Assembly: GCA_963921425.1 (NCBI GenBank)
Contig: OY992840.1
Coordinates: 12,712,501-12,776,500, forward strand
Length of the DNA stretch: 64,000 bases
Direction of reading: 5' to 3'
Origin: Dryas octopetala
Taxonomy: Eukaryota > Streptophyta > Magnoliopsida > Rosales > Rosaceae
Below are positions 48,115 through 57,767 of the stretch, piece after piece. Under the pieces are notes generated by a model that was given only the letters and a program-made list of their open reading frames with translations, was not told the origin of the DNA and did not search any database. Numbering within the stretch: position 1 is the first letter of the stretch; each line of letters opens with the position of its first letter. A program made the position numbers and the translations under genes.

Positions 48115-48867
48115 AACAAATTCCACAGGTCAATAATTAAATAAAAGCATAATGACAATAAAGTTTGGGGAAGAACCTGGGCAAGTCAGAGAAAGCAGTG
48201 TTCATTGGTTATATTGCACCGAACATAGTCACCCTCCCAGATAGTATGAGGAATTGCTGAAAATAACCAATTTACAATCCATAAATTTCATCAGTTGTGA
48301 AGAAATAAATTTTCTGGTATGATAGAGTTGCACACATAGTAAGCAACCAGTTTAGGAACCAATAATCATCCCTTGATGCTATTAATAAACCATACCCATG
48401 AAATAGTTGCCAATCAAACCCATGCTGCCAGACGCCTTCAGCCCAGAAATTTGAAAAAGTATCAAAGGAGAGAACAGGTTCTTAAGCCCAGAAATTTCAA
48501 AGCGAGTTACCGGAGGTCCGGTCCTCAAGAATGAGGTCCGGTCCTCAAACCTTATACACAAACACGATTTACTGGAGGACCGGTCCTCAAGAGTGAGGAC
48601 CGGTCCTTAATCCCAGTTTTCTCGATCAAACACCAATATTTTCGAATTTTTTTAAAATGTAATTCAATCTAACCGCCTACAATATTTGTTTTCACATTAA
48701 AACAAATTTCAGCCACAAACAAATTTCAGCCAAAAACAAATTTCACAGCTCAATAATTAAATAAAAGCAGAATGACAATAGAGTTTGGGGAAAAACTGGG
48801 CAAGTCAGAGAAAACACAGTTACCTTACCAGGAATTGCTGAAAACAACCAATTTACAATCCATAAAT
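48115..48867 (+). repeat. Direct duplication near the right end of the CACTA element
   Basis: Two copies of ~150-180 bp (48115-48290 and ~48735-48867) share TCAATAATTAAATAAAAGCA, GGGCAAGTCAGAGAAA, GGAATTGCTGAAAA and CCAATTTACAATCCATAAAT. GGTCCGG block 3 lies between them. Confidence 0.8.
48505..48610 (+). repeat. GGTCCGG repeat block 3
   Basis: Four to five motifs (GGAGGTCCGGTCCTCAAG, GGAGGACCGGTCCTCAAG) at the right, transposase-proximal end of the element. Confidence 0.8.
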
Positions 48868-48874
48868 TATTCAA

Positions 48875-49007
48875 AGGAAATGTTATTTGCACTCCAAAAA
48901 TGTCATCCTATCCAAAAATGTCATCCTACACTTTAAGTATAAGAAAAATTTATATATTTTAGAGTGTAGCTAGGATGACATTTTTGGAGTACAAATAGTG
49001 TTTCCCT
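48875..49007. mobile_element. 133 bp hAT-type MITE
   Basis: Imperfect TIRs AGGAAATGTTATTTGCACTCC / AGGGAAACACTATTTGTACTCC (reverse complement of the right end) and a perfect 8-bp TSD TTATTCAA (48867-48874, 49008-49015). Internally it folds at CCAAAAATGTCATCCTACAC and its complement. It sits at or very near the right end of the CACTA element. Confidence 0.88.
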
Positions 49008-49015
49008 TTATTCAA

Positions 49016-49800
49016 TAATAGAAGAACTAATTAATGATGCAACTGATGCAAATATCAGAGTAAGAATTTCAATCTCCCACAAGTAAAACATGCAATGTCA
49101 TTCAACATGTTGCTTTATTCTTATTACAGATTGGTTAAGTGAATAATTTTTTATATTAATTAACAAGAACTCAGAATCTCCTCCCACAAATTAAGGAGAG
49201 ACTGAGTGCTACTAGACTAAATGATAATTGGCTTAAAGTGAATAATTATGGGATGGGTTGGTGAAGTCGACCACTAGCCTTCGTGCTCAGTACAAGCCCA
49301 AATTTGTTAATTATTGCTTTTAATTAAATTAAGTTAAAATTATGGAAGCTTGATAGTGCCACTTAAGCTATAATTACATTTTCAAAGTTGGCAAAGAATC
49401 TTTAGCGGCTTGGTGCAGTAAGTGTGGAGCAGTACATATAGAATTTCATTTTCTTTAACATATATCAGCTTGATACAAATCATGTTTTTAAATGGGGAGT
49501 AAGATTACGAATCGGATGCTATATATATGTCAAAACCTCATTCGAATTATTCCTTTATAATCTTAGAAGTAATATGCGATGTAACAGATGCAAGAATCAG
49601 AATAAGAATTTCAGTATTTCATGAGTCAAACATGTAATTTTATTCCACATATTGCAATATTATTCTCATTGAAGTAATTTAAAAAGAATCAGTATTATTT
49701 GTTTTACATTGCACGTATTCTAAGTGAGGCCATTCCATTGGAACCACATTTATTCAAGTATTACCAAACTGTACATGTTGACTCAATTTCCTTTAAATCT
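49016..49800 (-). pseudogene. LTP/RING spacer with a RING exon 2 scrap
   Basis: 49250-49305 (GGGATGGGTTGGTGAAGTCG, ACCACTAGCC...GTACAAGCCC) matches the linker-to-membrane-span part of RING exon 2, compare 35345-35390. Nothing else of the exon is present. 49320-49520 is the recurring LTP/RING spacer. 49690-49780 is the LTP 3' flank with a minus-strand AATAAA (ACTTGAATAAATGTGG). Confidence 0.55.
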
Positions 49801-50326
49801 TCAAACCCTGCACACAAAACAAACAAAAAAACAAAATTTGTTTTCATACATACATATATTATGATAAACTAGGTAGTCAAATTCATGTCCATATGTGAGT
49901 GAATATGAATGTGGATTCAAACTCGCAGTCTGCATGTCAACAAAATAATATATGGAATTGAGAGGTTTAGCAAAGAGTAATTAATTACTTGGAACAATCG
50001 GTGCCATGTTTACTAAACATATGTGGAAGTTTGACGGATATGCCACATTGTTGGGGGAGAGAAGAAATGCGTAAAAGATCAGCTGGCCCCGGGCCATCGG
50101 TGTTTGGTGGAACCATGAGACACTCACATACAGCCGTCCGATCGTCCTTGTGGTATGAATACTTGCCCAGGAGCTTCAAACCAGCACAGCAATTCTCTGG
50201 TGGATCGGCGTCCACTTGCATTAGGTAAGGAATGCAAGGGAACACCTCATTGAAGATGGTATCGCAGGAGGGTACACCCATGGCTGACCCACAAACCAGA
50301 AGGATAACAATCGCAATGATATTCAT
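49801..50326 (-). CDS. Non-specific lipid-transfer protein, copy H
   Basis: Exon 1 49989-50326, exon 2 49801-49807 (split Lys codon, Val, stop). The start MNIIAIVILLVCGS lacks the usual MSTHQTK-type extension because the upstream ATG is lost (ATCGATGAATATC context); the signal peptide is still adequate. The eight cysteines are all present: SCDTIFNEVFPC, NCC, VCECL, QQC, TDC. The loop after CxC differs from its sisters (MVPPNTDGPGPADLLRISSL), so the lipid-tunnel mouth may differ. Secreted apoplastic protein by family knowledge. No lesion is visible. Confidence 0.87.
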
Positions 50327-50401
50327 CGATATCCTGGTTATATTTGGCCTCTCCAGTATTCTAATTAATTAGTTTGTATGTATGCTGCTTGGAAATGTTA
50401 C

Positions 50402-50410
50402 TATTTATAG
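50402..50410 (-). promoter_or_regulatory. TATA box of LTP copy H
   Basis: Minus-strand CTATAAATA about 76 bp upstream of the ATG. The distal conserved block (TCTAATTTCATGGCTGGGC, TCATATGCTCATCAAAA) is at ~50521-50580. Confidence 0.7.
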
Positions 50411-50589
50411 ACGCATATATGTTATTGTTTATGTTGTGGTTAAGTACATGATTATCATGTAATTCTCATGCTATCCATATGGTTAAGACTCGAGACTAGC
50501 TTGTACATATACTGGAAAATGTCTAATTTCATGGCTGGGCTGTTGCTGTCATACGTACTACTCATATGCTCATCAAAAGAAGGTAAACA

Positions 50590-51159
50590 TATGAGACATG
50601 AAGAACAAGCTTTTTCTTTTTTTGTTAATTTATTCATGAATAAACAGATGGAAAATGTTTTGCAAATCCAATTCTTAAATTTCCTAATTTTTTTTTTTTA
50701 TAAAACACTCTTATACCAGGTGGGTACATGATACTATAGGATCTACGTAAATTAATCTGGAATTAGAAATATTGAAAAAGTTGTTCCTATATAAAATATA
50801 TATATAGCTTCTTCTCTTTCAAATGCTCACATAAATCAAGGGTCTCAAAAAATTGTCATATGGGACTTCCCTCTCATAGCTTTGTATGTGGTACTCATCT
50901 TTATATGATGAAAATCGATCATAAGTATATATGTTGTAAAAACAACATCACATATGACCATCACATGAAAAAATTCCTCCAAATATTAATAGGTCTTGTG
51001 CACTAAATCCACAGTCTGCATATATATGTAGTGGCCACCGGATAGCCGTGGCCTTTGTGTTCAATGAACATGGTTATCAACAGTGACAGATGTGAACTAT
51101 TCTAGTACGTACTAGTAGTGGTACGGTATATTTATAATAAAAACACACAACATATCTCA
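50590..51159. other. Upstream spacer of LTP copy H
   Basis: No gene seen. AT-rich, with the LTP-type distal flank up to ~50660 and nothing recognisable after that. Confidence 0.5.
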
Positions 51160-51410
51160 ATCACAAGATGACTTAATTAATTTGGGGCACATTGCATTCA
51201 TATTTTATAAGCCACTCGTCTATATAAACAACTAGCTTGAAAACAATGGTTGCATTTGGTACATATAGCTAGTCTCTAATTAATATTTTCTTGGACTGGT
51301 ACTCGATCTGGTACTCACACAAACATATTGGACAAAGTATTGTCACTGGGCTTGGGTAATTCCATACTCTCACCAAAATTTAAGTTAAGATATCAGTACG
51401 TGCACTCATA
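51160..51410 (-). pseudogene. RING exon 2 fragment
   Basis: Recognisable on the minus strand: pieces of the RING (ACTCGTCTATA for DEWL, ACAATGGTTGCA for CNH, CACAAACATATTGG for CPIC...) and the ELP...SPSDN linker. Small insertions and a duplicated CTGGTACTCG disrupt every frame. The ectodomain and membrane span are missing. Confidence 0.75.
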
Positions 51411-52147
51411 CAACTTCTTAGAATTAGTTTCGGAAAAATCACATAAAAGTTAAAACGAATGGAATTTGTTTATTTTTTATTTCATTTTGCTACCTTCTAA
51501 GGTGTCATTCCTTTCTGTTGGGGAGTAGGTGCAACAATTAAAGGAATTGCAAGACCTAGAGATATTTCTATTTTCTAGATTTCTTCTTTTATCAAAGAAT
51601 GAGGGATTTGAAATGAGATCTCTTCCAACAAATGTGTTAGTTCCTTGAAATATTTGTAGTTGCTTTTTCTCCAGCCAACAAAACAAAATCGTCATTTTTT
51701 AATTATTGTTTTTAAATTAAGTTAAAATTATGGCAGCATGATATTAATGCCAGTTAATCCATAATTTCAATGTCAAGGTTGGCAAAGAATCTTTAGTACT
51801 GGCTTGGTGCACCATGAAATTTCATATATTTTTTTCTTGTACCTCGAAGTTAGCTTGCTACCATGCATCGATCCAAGATTTTAAATGGGGAGAAAGAATA
51901 TAGGTGATGTAACATATGCAAATATCAGAGTAAGAATTTCAATTAATCTTCCACAAGTCATGCAAGCATATATATGTAACGTTATTCCACATATTGTATT
52001 ATTCTGGATCGATCATTGAAGTAATTTTAACAAAAGACACAATATTATTTGGTTACATTGCACATCTAAGTGAGTCCATTGCTTTGGAAAGGATCAACAT
52101 TTATTCAAGTATTGCCAAGCTGTTGATCAACTGTTTCCGTTAAATCT
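51411..52147. other. LTP/RING spacer
   Basis: 51700-51850 is the recurring spacer (TTATGGCAGCATGATATTAA, CAAGGTTGGCAAAGAATCTT). 52040-52130 is the LTP 3' flank with an AATAAA-type signal. The minus-strand frame at 51477-51695 contains AGTTCCTTGAAATATTTG-like text of a retroelement polyprotein junction but is too short to assign. Confidence 0.4.
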
Positions 52148-52698
52148 TCAAACCCTGTACAAAAAACAAAAATCAGTCTTTAATTTCCTTTTGTATATAA
52201 GAAAATCTGAACAATACCGAATATCGATTAATTAAGTTGATTCATGGCTGAAAATATATGAAGGTGGATATTCAAATTTACAATCTGTCGAGAAAATATT
52301 ATATGGAAGAGAGAGTGTTAGCAAAAGAGTAGTTACTTGGAACAATCGGTATTACTGGAGATTAATGGAAATGTCACGGCTAAGCCACATTTTTGGGGGA
52401 GAGCAGGAAAGAGTGAAAGATCAATAGACACGGCATTGGAGGTGCCGGTGAGTGGTAGAGCCGCGAGACACGTACATACAGCCTGTCGATCATCCTTGTC
52501 GTATGAATACTTGCTCAGGAGCTTCACACCATCACAGCAAATCTCCGGTGGCTGGGCCTCCATTTGCATTAGGTAAGGAATGCAAGGGCTCAAGTCTTCG
52601 ACGACAGTATTGCAGTGGGGTGGCGCACCCTTGGCTGACTCACAAACTACAAGGATAACAATAGCTATGAATATGATCATCTTGGTTTGGTGACTCAT
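52148..52698 (-). CDS. Non-specific lipid-transfer protein, copy I
   Basis: Exon 1 52337-52698, exon 2 52148-52154 (split Lys codon, Val, stop). Signal peptide MSHQTKMIIFIAIVILVVC. The eight-cysteine motif is complete (HCNTVVEDLSPC, ICCDGVKLLSKYSYDKDD, VCTCL, QKC, TDC). Compared with copy G it has a longer loop after CxC (AALPLTGTSNAVSIDLSLFP). KYSYDKDDRQAVC is the segment shared with all sister copies. Secreted lipid carrier by family knowledge. No lesion. Confidence 0.9.
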
Positions 52699-52769
52699 TT
52701 TTGGCTTCGAACTCAGTTGCTTAATTGGTTTGTATATATATATATATATGCGCTGCTTTGCAATGTTAC

Positions 52770-52778
52770 TATTTATAG
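52770..52778 (-). promoter_or_regulatory. TATA box of LTP copy I
   Basis: Minus-strand CTATAAATA ~72 bp upstream of the ATG. A TA microsatellite lies in the leader (~52733-52749). The distal conserved block is at ~52921-52970. Confidence 0.7.
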
Positions 52779-52979
52779 GCGTATAGATGTTATTGTTTTC
52801 TGTTGTACGTGGTTAATTAAGTATACTTGATTATCATGTAAAGCTCATGCTCCATATGGTAGGGATTGATTATGGTTAATTAAAACTCGAGACTCTTGCA
52901 TGTATATGTGCCGGATAATGTCTAATTTCATGGCTGGGATGTTTCTGTCACACAACTCATATGCTCATGATCAGTGTAG

Positions 52980-53559
52980 ATGGTAAAAATGTGAGACATC
53001 AAAACAACAAGTTTTGGTTTGTTATTCATGAATAAACAAATGGAAAATTATTTACAACCCAACCATTTTTCCAAGTTTTTTATCATTGCTACTATATAGG
53101 GTCCCTTATTTAAGAGAGATCTCATTTGACGAGATGTAAAAGTGGTCCCACTATTGTCACTACCACTCGATGTGATCCAATGATCCAAACAAATTAACTA
53201 ATGTTTAATTAAAATCTTACTTTAGAATCACTTCTACTAACAAAATCAGAAAAACCGAAACACATATGACCATTTGATAATCAACGTGATCATTTTACTA
53301 TTTATCTAAAGTATTATATTCTTATATTTATTTTGTCATAATTAAATAGCTCATAAATATTCATCACATCTATTGTCTTGCCTAGCTCCCATAAAGAAGT
53401 TCTTGACTCAGCCGCTTAATTCTCACCTCAAGTAGATATATACAAATCAATGACAATCAATGAATCATACCTTGTTTATAACTATAATGGAAAAAGTTAC
53501 AAAGAAATAAATAAAAAATAGATCAAATTTTATAATGGTACTAAACAAGATGATGATGA
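52980..53559. other. Upstream spacer of LTP copy I
   Basis: No gene. 53390-53480 resembles the RING 3' flank at ~56400-56480 (TTCTTGACTCAG, TTCTCACC). Confidence 0.5.
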
Positions 53560-53721
53560 AGTACACGGAAGAAGGGGTAACAAGAGACTTGATCCCTCTG
53601 ATGAATTCCAACATATATACATGCCATGTTGCATTCGTTTTGAGCCATTCATCTATACAGCTAGCGTACGTGGAAGTAATGGTTGCATCAATTCTAGTAT
53701 AGTCCTTTGTGCTTCTTTGGG
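53560..53721 (-). pseudogene. RING exon 2 3' fragment, cut by a copia element
   Basis: Minus-strand similarity to the RING C-terminus of the 56560-59237 gene: CATGTTGCATTCGTTTTGAG, CATTCATCTATACAGCTAGC and AGTCCTTTGTGCTTCTTTGGG correspond to NAT, IDEW and KEALRT. Small indels break the frame. Homology ends exactly where the (CTATAG)4 repeat and copia sequence begin. Confidence 0.8.
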
Positions 53722-53745
53722 CTATAGCTATAGCTATAGCTATAG
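53722..53745 (+). repeat. (CTATAG)4 at the RING/copia junction
   Basis: Four perfect copies of the palindromic hexamer between the RING fragment and the truncated copia element. This may be filler DNA from the joining event that later expanded. Confidence 0.9.
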
Positions 53746-54415
53746 CATGGAGTTCCAAGAAGCAACCAGTTGTGTCTCTTTCCACCACCGAAGCAGAGTT
53801 CATTGCTGCTGCTGCGTGTGCCTGTCAGAGTGTGTGGATGCAGCGAGTGCTTGGGAAGCTTGGACTTAAGCAAAGTAAGTGCACTATATTCTGTGATAAT
53901 AACTCAGCTATTAAACTCTCGAAGAATCCTGTTATGCATGGTAGAAGTAAGCATATCGATGTTCGATTTCATTTTCTTCGAGACCTGGTTAATAATGGAG
54001 TAGTAGAATTGGTGCATTGTGGCTCAAAGGATCAGTTGGCCGACATTTTAACAAAGCCTTTGAAGCTGGATTTATTCTTGAAGATGAGAGAGCAGCTTGG
54101 TGTGTGCAGTGCTCAAGTAGTAAACTGACTGTATGTTTACAGTACAGTTTAAGGGAGGATTGTTAGGAAGTTTTGGTTGCAGTGTTGACCAAGTCCTAGG
54201 CTCCTATCTATTCTGTTATGTGTTCTTGTTAATAATCTCTGACTTGTAGGGAAAGCTATTTTGAATTGTTCTTAGCCACGTTGTTAGGTGGTGCAGTACG
54301 TGGGTGCACACTTTTGAATCATTCCTGTTTTGTTTGGCTATATAATAGCCTCTGTTGAGATTCAATAATACTAAGCTTGAGAGCTACCAAAACTATCTTC
54401 TTTTAGTTTCTAACA
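53746..54415 (+). mobile_element. 5'-truncated Ty1/copia element (RNase H end + 3' LTR)
   Basis: Frame 53746-54128 reads WSSKKQPVVSLSTTEAEFIA, then VWMQRVLGKLGL, CDNNSAIKLSKNPVMHGRSK, HIDVRFHFLRDLV and DQLADILTKPL: the C-terminal Ty1/copia RNase H, ending in a stop. A polypurine tract (AAGGGAGGA, 54151-54159) precedes the 3' LTR at 54161-54415 (TGTTAGGAAG ... TTTCTAACA, 255 bp), which has a TATA-like GGCTATATAATAGCC at ~54337. The 5' LTR, gag, protease, integrase and most of RT are missing. Confidence 0.9.
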
Positions 54416-55243
54416 ATAATTAATATATTAAAAATACTATTAACATGAGAGAGAAAAGAAATTTAAGAATTAAAAAATTAAAAAATAGGAAAATGAATCA
54501 ACTCCCATTGGATCTGCAAAACTCCTCCCCCTCCCCAACTCCAACTTTCACCACTCTTGTCCTCTCTCTTTATCTCTAATTCATTTTTCTCCCTCACACA
54601 TATATCTCTCCTTTTTGTCATTCTGGATTGTTCAGACTTTGCCAACCCAAATACCCTGCTCAAAACCATCCTATATATTACAATTGGGTGGATCAGAGCA
54701 AATGTCGTCCCCTCAAAAATTCAAACTCTCCACTAGCAACAACTGCATCCTCCTGTACTCCACCCAAAATAGGTATGATACTGCTTAGTTTACCCATAAT
54801 TACATTGTGAAGGCTTTTTTTTGTCTTGGTATTTTGGTAATTACATTATCAAGGTTGGCAAATAATATTAGTGGCTTAGAGCACTATGGAATTTCGTTTT
54901 CTTTACCTCGAAGCTTGATACCACAATTTTTAAATGGAGGCTGAGGCTCCCATAAGGTAGTAAGATTAAGAATCGGATGTAAAACTCATTCGAACTATTA
55001 CTTTATCTTTTTGGTAACACATGCAAATATATATCAGCGTAAGAATTATTTCAATCTCCCGACCACTAGTAACGTACACAAATAATGTTATTCCATATAT
55101 TGTCTCATCATTCTCATTTAAGTTTAAAAAAACAATATTATTTGTTTTACATTGCACATTTAGGTGAGGCCATTGCTTTGGGAGGAACCACATTTATTCA
55201 AGTATAGCTAAAATAGCTAGTTGTTGACTCCTTCCCTTAATCT
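54416..55243. other. Spacer with an exon-like scrap, then LTP 3' flank
   Basis: 54500-54780 is CT-rich on the plus strand like a plant 5'UTR. It then has ATGTCGTCCCCTCAAAAATT at ~54701, open for about 20 codons to a GT (AATAG|GTATG). This looks like a captured or shuffled first exon, but I do not recognise it. 54835-55000 is the recurring LTP/RING spacer and 55130-55240 the LTP 3' flank. Confidence 0.35.
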
Positions 55244-55833
55244 TCAAACCCTGTACAAAAAATTATCAAAATTAGTCTTTCTTTTTGTGAACATGTACAT
55301 GTATATATATGTATATGTATCGTAATGTTTTCTTACTAAACAATTAAAACTGTGAATTTAAACCACATATTAAATTAATAATCAACATAATTAGTTACTC
55401 ATCCAGATTAAGAACGTGTATTAAAGTAGCATATATAGAAGAGAGAGAGTTAGCTGTTAGGCTGTTAGCCAAAGAGTAGTTACCTAGAACAGTTAATGTG
55501 GTTAGAGATGGGTGGAAGTTTGACGGATACGCCACAGCTTTTGGGGAGAGTACGAATGAGTGAAAAATCGATAGGCTGGGGAGTGGTTGCTGCAGGCATG
55601 AGACATTGACATATAGCCTGTCGATCCTTCTTGTCGTTTGAATGCTTGCTCAGGTGCTTCACACCATCACAGCAAATCTTCGAAGGCTGGGCCTCGATTT
55701 TCAGTATGTAAGGAACGCAAGGGCCTATGTCATGGAAGACGGTTTCGCAGGTGGGTGGTGCACCCATGGCTGACCCAAAAACCACTAGGATAACAATGGC
55801 TATGATCATCTTGGTTTGATGATGAGTACTCAT
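55244..55833 (-). CDS. Non-specific lipid-transfer protein, copy J
   Basis: Exon 1 55484-55833, exon 2 55244-55250 (split AG|G Arg codon, Val, stop). Signal peptide MSTHHQTKMIIAIVILVVFG. The eight-cysteine motif is complete (TCETVFHDIGPC, ICCDGVKHLSKHSNDKKD, ICQCL, KSC, INC). HSN replaces the usual YSY, so an aromatic residue near the tunnel is lost. It lies ~730 bp downstream of the intact RING gene K on the same strand. Its promoter is nearly identical to the orphan promoter at 17631-18243. Confidence 0.9.
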
Positions 55834-55844
55834 TTTTGGCCTCT

Positions 55845-57767
55845 CAAATGGTCTAATAATACAACTTCAAACTCAGTTGCTTAAGTAGTTTGTATATTTA
55901 TGTGCTGATTTGCGATGTTACTATTTATAGGGGTATGTTTCTGTTTATGTTATGGTTAACTTAGATTTTCATGTAAAGATCATGTTCATCCATATAGTAG
56001 GGATTCTAGGGATTATGGTTAATTAAGACTCGAGACTCTTGTATATATGCTGCAAAATGTGTAATTTCATGGCTGGCATGTTGGTGTCACATTACTCATA
56101 TGCTCATCAAAAGAAGGTAAGAATGTGTGCGACATCAAAAGATCGAACAAGTTTTGGTTTGTTTATTTTATGAATAAACTAATAGAAAATGTAGTAAATG
56201 ATAAAAAACCTCTTCCAAACTTTACAATGACAAAAAAATTCACATTTTAAACTTTTTTCAATCCGGTTCAGTTTTAAACAGAAATTGCATCAATGGACAC
56301 TTAAAAGTAGACAATTTTTTTTCTTTTTCTACCATAACTACTACATATAACATACTATATAGAACAAAGCAAATACTAGTCATCACATTTTTTGCTTGAC
56401 CCCCATAAATTAATTCTTGACTCAGACACTAAATTCTCACCCCAAATGCACAATATACAAATGATCAAATCACTACCTTGTATATAACCATAATGGCAAA
56501 AAATGACATATAAACTGAAAAAATAGAAAAATCTACGGTGGATATCAGAATGGTAAGACTCATATTCTAGTAGTGGATGCTAAAGAAGATGAAGATGAAG
56601 ATGAAGACAAGGAAGAAGGGGTGACAAGAGATGAGCCCTCTGGTGAATTTCGACACACAGGGCATGTTGCATTCATTTTGAGCCATTCGTCTATGCAGCT
56701 AGCATGGAAGTAATGGTTGCATTCTGGTATAGTCCTCAGGGCTTCTTTGGGCTGGTACTCACTCAGGCATATGGAGCACGTGTTGTCGTTGGGCTTGGGC
56801 AATCTCCGGCTCTCCCCGAGCAAAGTCTTTGGGTACGATTCAATGGTTGGGCCGTCAAGGCCCACTATAACTGTGGCGGGTTGCTGAGCAGTTGAGGCTG
56901 AGAGGTCCGTGATGGGCTGGTTGGGGCGACCATGGGCCGTTATCCTTGTCCATACATAATTTGCGAGCCCAATGATGCATAAGAGCCCAGGTATTCCCAC
57001 GCCTATGATTAGGCCGTATTTTACACCTCTAGAAAGACCTGAAATTGCAATAAATTAGTTCATTCACTTCATTTTCAATGCAAGAGACATCAATATTGAA
57101 AGAACTTCATTGAAAAAATTGGTTCTTGTCTAAATCATAAAATGGACCATTAGCAATTAAGTGACAGAGTATCTATCCTTGTATTTAAAGTTTGGCATAA
57201 TATCAACATAACATGGGAAGAAAGATATTGTAAAAATCTAATCCTTTGCTATAGATTAAGCATTTAACTTCTTTCTTTTTTGCAACAAACAGAGTCAATT
57301 AACAATTTCAATTTTTGGCCAAAAAAAAAAATTTCAGAAATCAATATTATATTCATAAAACTATTTGCACATCTTAGAGAGATAAGATCCGCCTATGCAA
57401 ATAAGTCACAACTCAATAAATATGTGGTCAACAAAATTTGCCGGCCAATTAATAAACATGGTAAATGTAACATTAGTCATATGATCGATCTTAATAAAAC
57501 ATAAAAAAAGAGAAATAGTGTCAAGTGTCATGTGTCGTATTGTGGTCAACACACTCAATTTCTTTGAGTAGACTTTGTTAATTAATTATTAATCTTAATC
57601 AGTAGTTATAGAGGCACGACATGCATGTAAAAGTTTGAAGCTGGAAGCTAGTTGGTAATTTGGTAAGTACGGAACTTTTCAGTCAAACTCCGCGTTTTTG
57701 TAGGCCTCTTAATGTCCTGGTTTGACTATAAGGATTATATATCAGACAAAATAGACTAAGGATTAGG
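55845..57767. repeat. Segmental duplication, copy 2 (partner 17636-20907)
   Basis: Intact counterpart of the segment at 17636-20907. It preserves the LTP J promoter, the complete RING exon 2 and both empty transposon insertion sites (near 56480 and at 57709-57711). Confidence 0.85.
55922..55930 (-). promoter_or_regulatory. TATA box of LTP copy J
   Basis: Minus-strand CTATAAATA ~90 bp upstream of the ATG. Distal conserved block at ~56061-56112. Confidence 0.7.

Larger units (their letters stand above)
35600..48870 (-). mobile_element. CACTA (En/Spm) DNA transposon, ~13 kb
   Basis: It contains the two hallmark CACTA genes on the minus strand (TNP2 at 44352-47921, Transposase_24-type at 36664-39101) plus three blocks of GGTCCGG-type repeats. 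Left flank is RING exon 2/intron sequence (to ~35530), right flank is RING/LTP spacer (from ~49010), so the element appears inserted in a RING/LTP unit. I could not identify matching CACTA termini; CACTACTCC at ~35604 is only a candidate left end. Ends are therefore approximate, and more than one nested element is possible. Confidence 0.7.

Noticed and set aside
48990..49000. TAGTG in the 133 bp MITE as the right CACTA terminus
   Set aside because: The surrounding sequence has its own inverted ends and a perfect 8-bp duplication, so it belongs to a hAT-type MITE.
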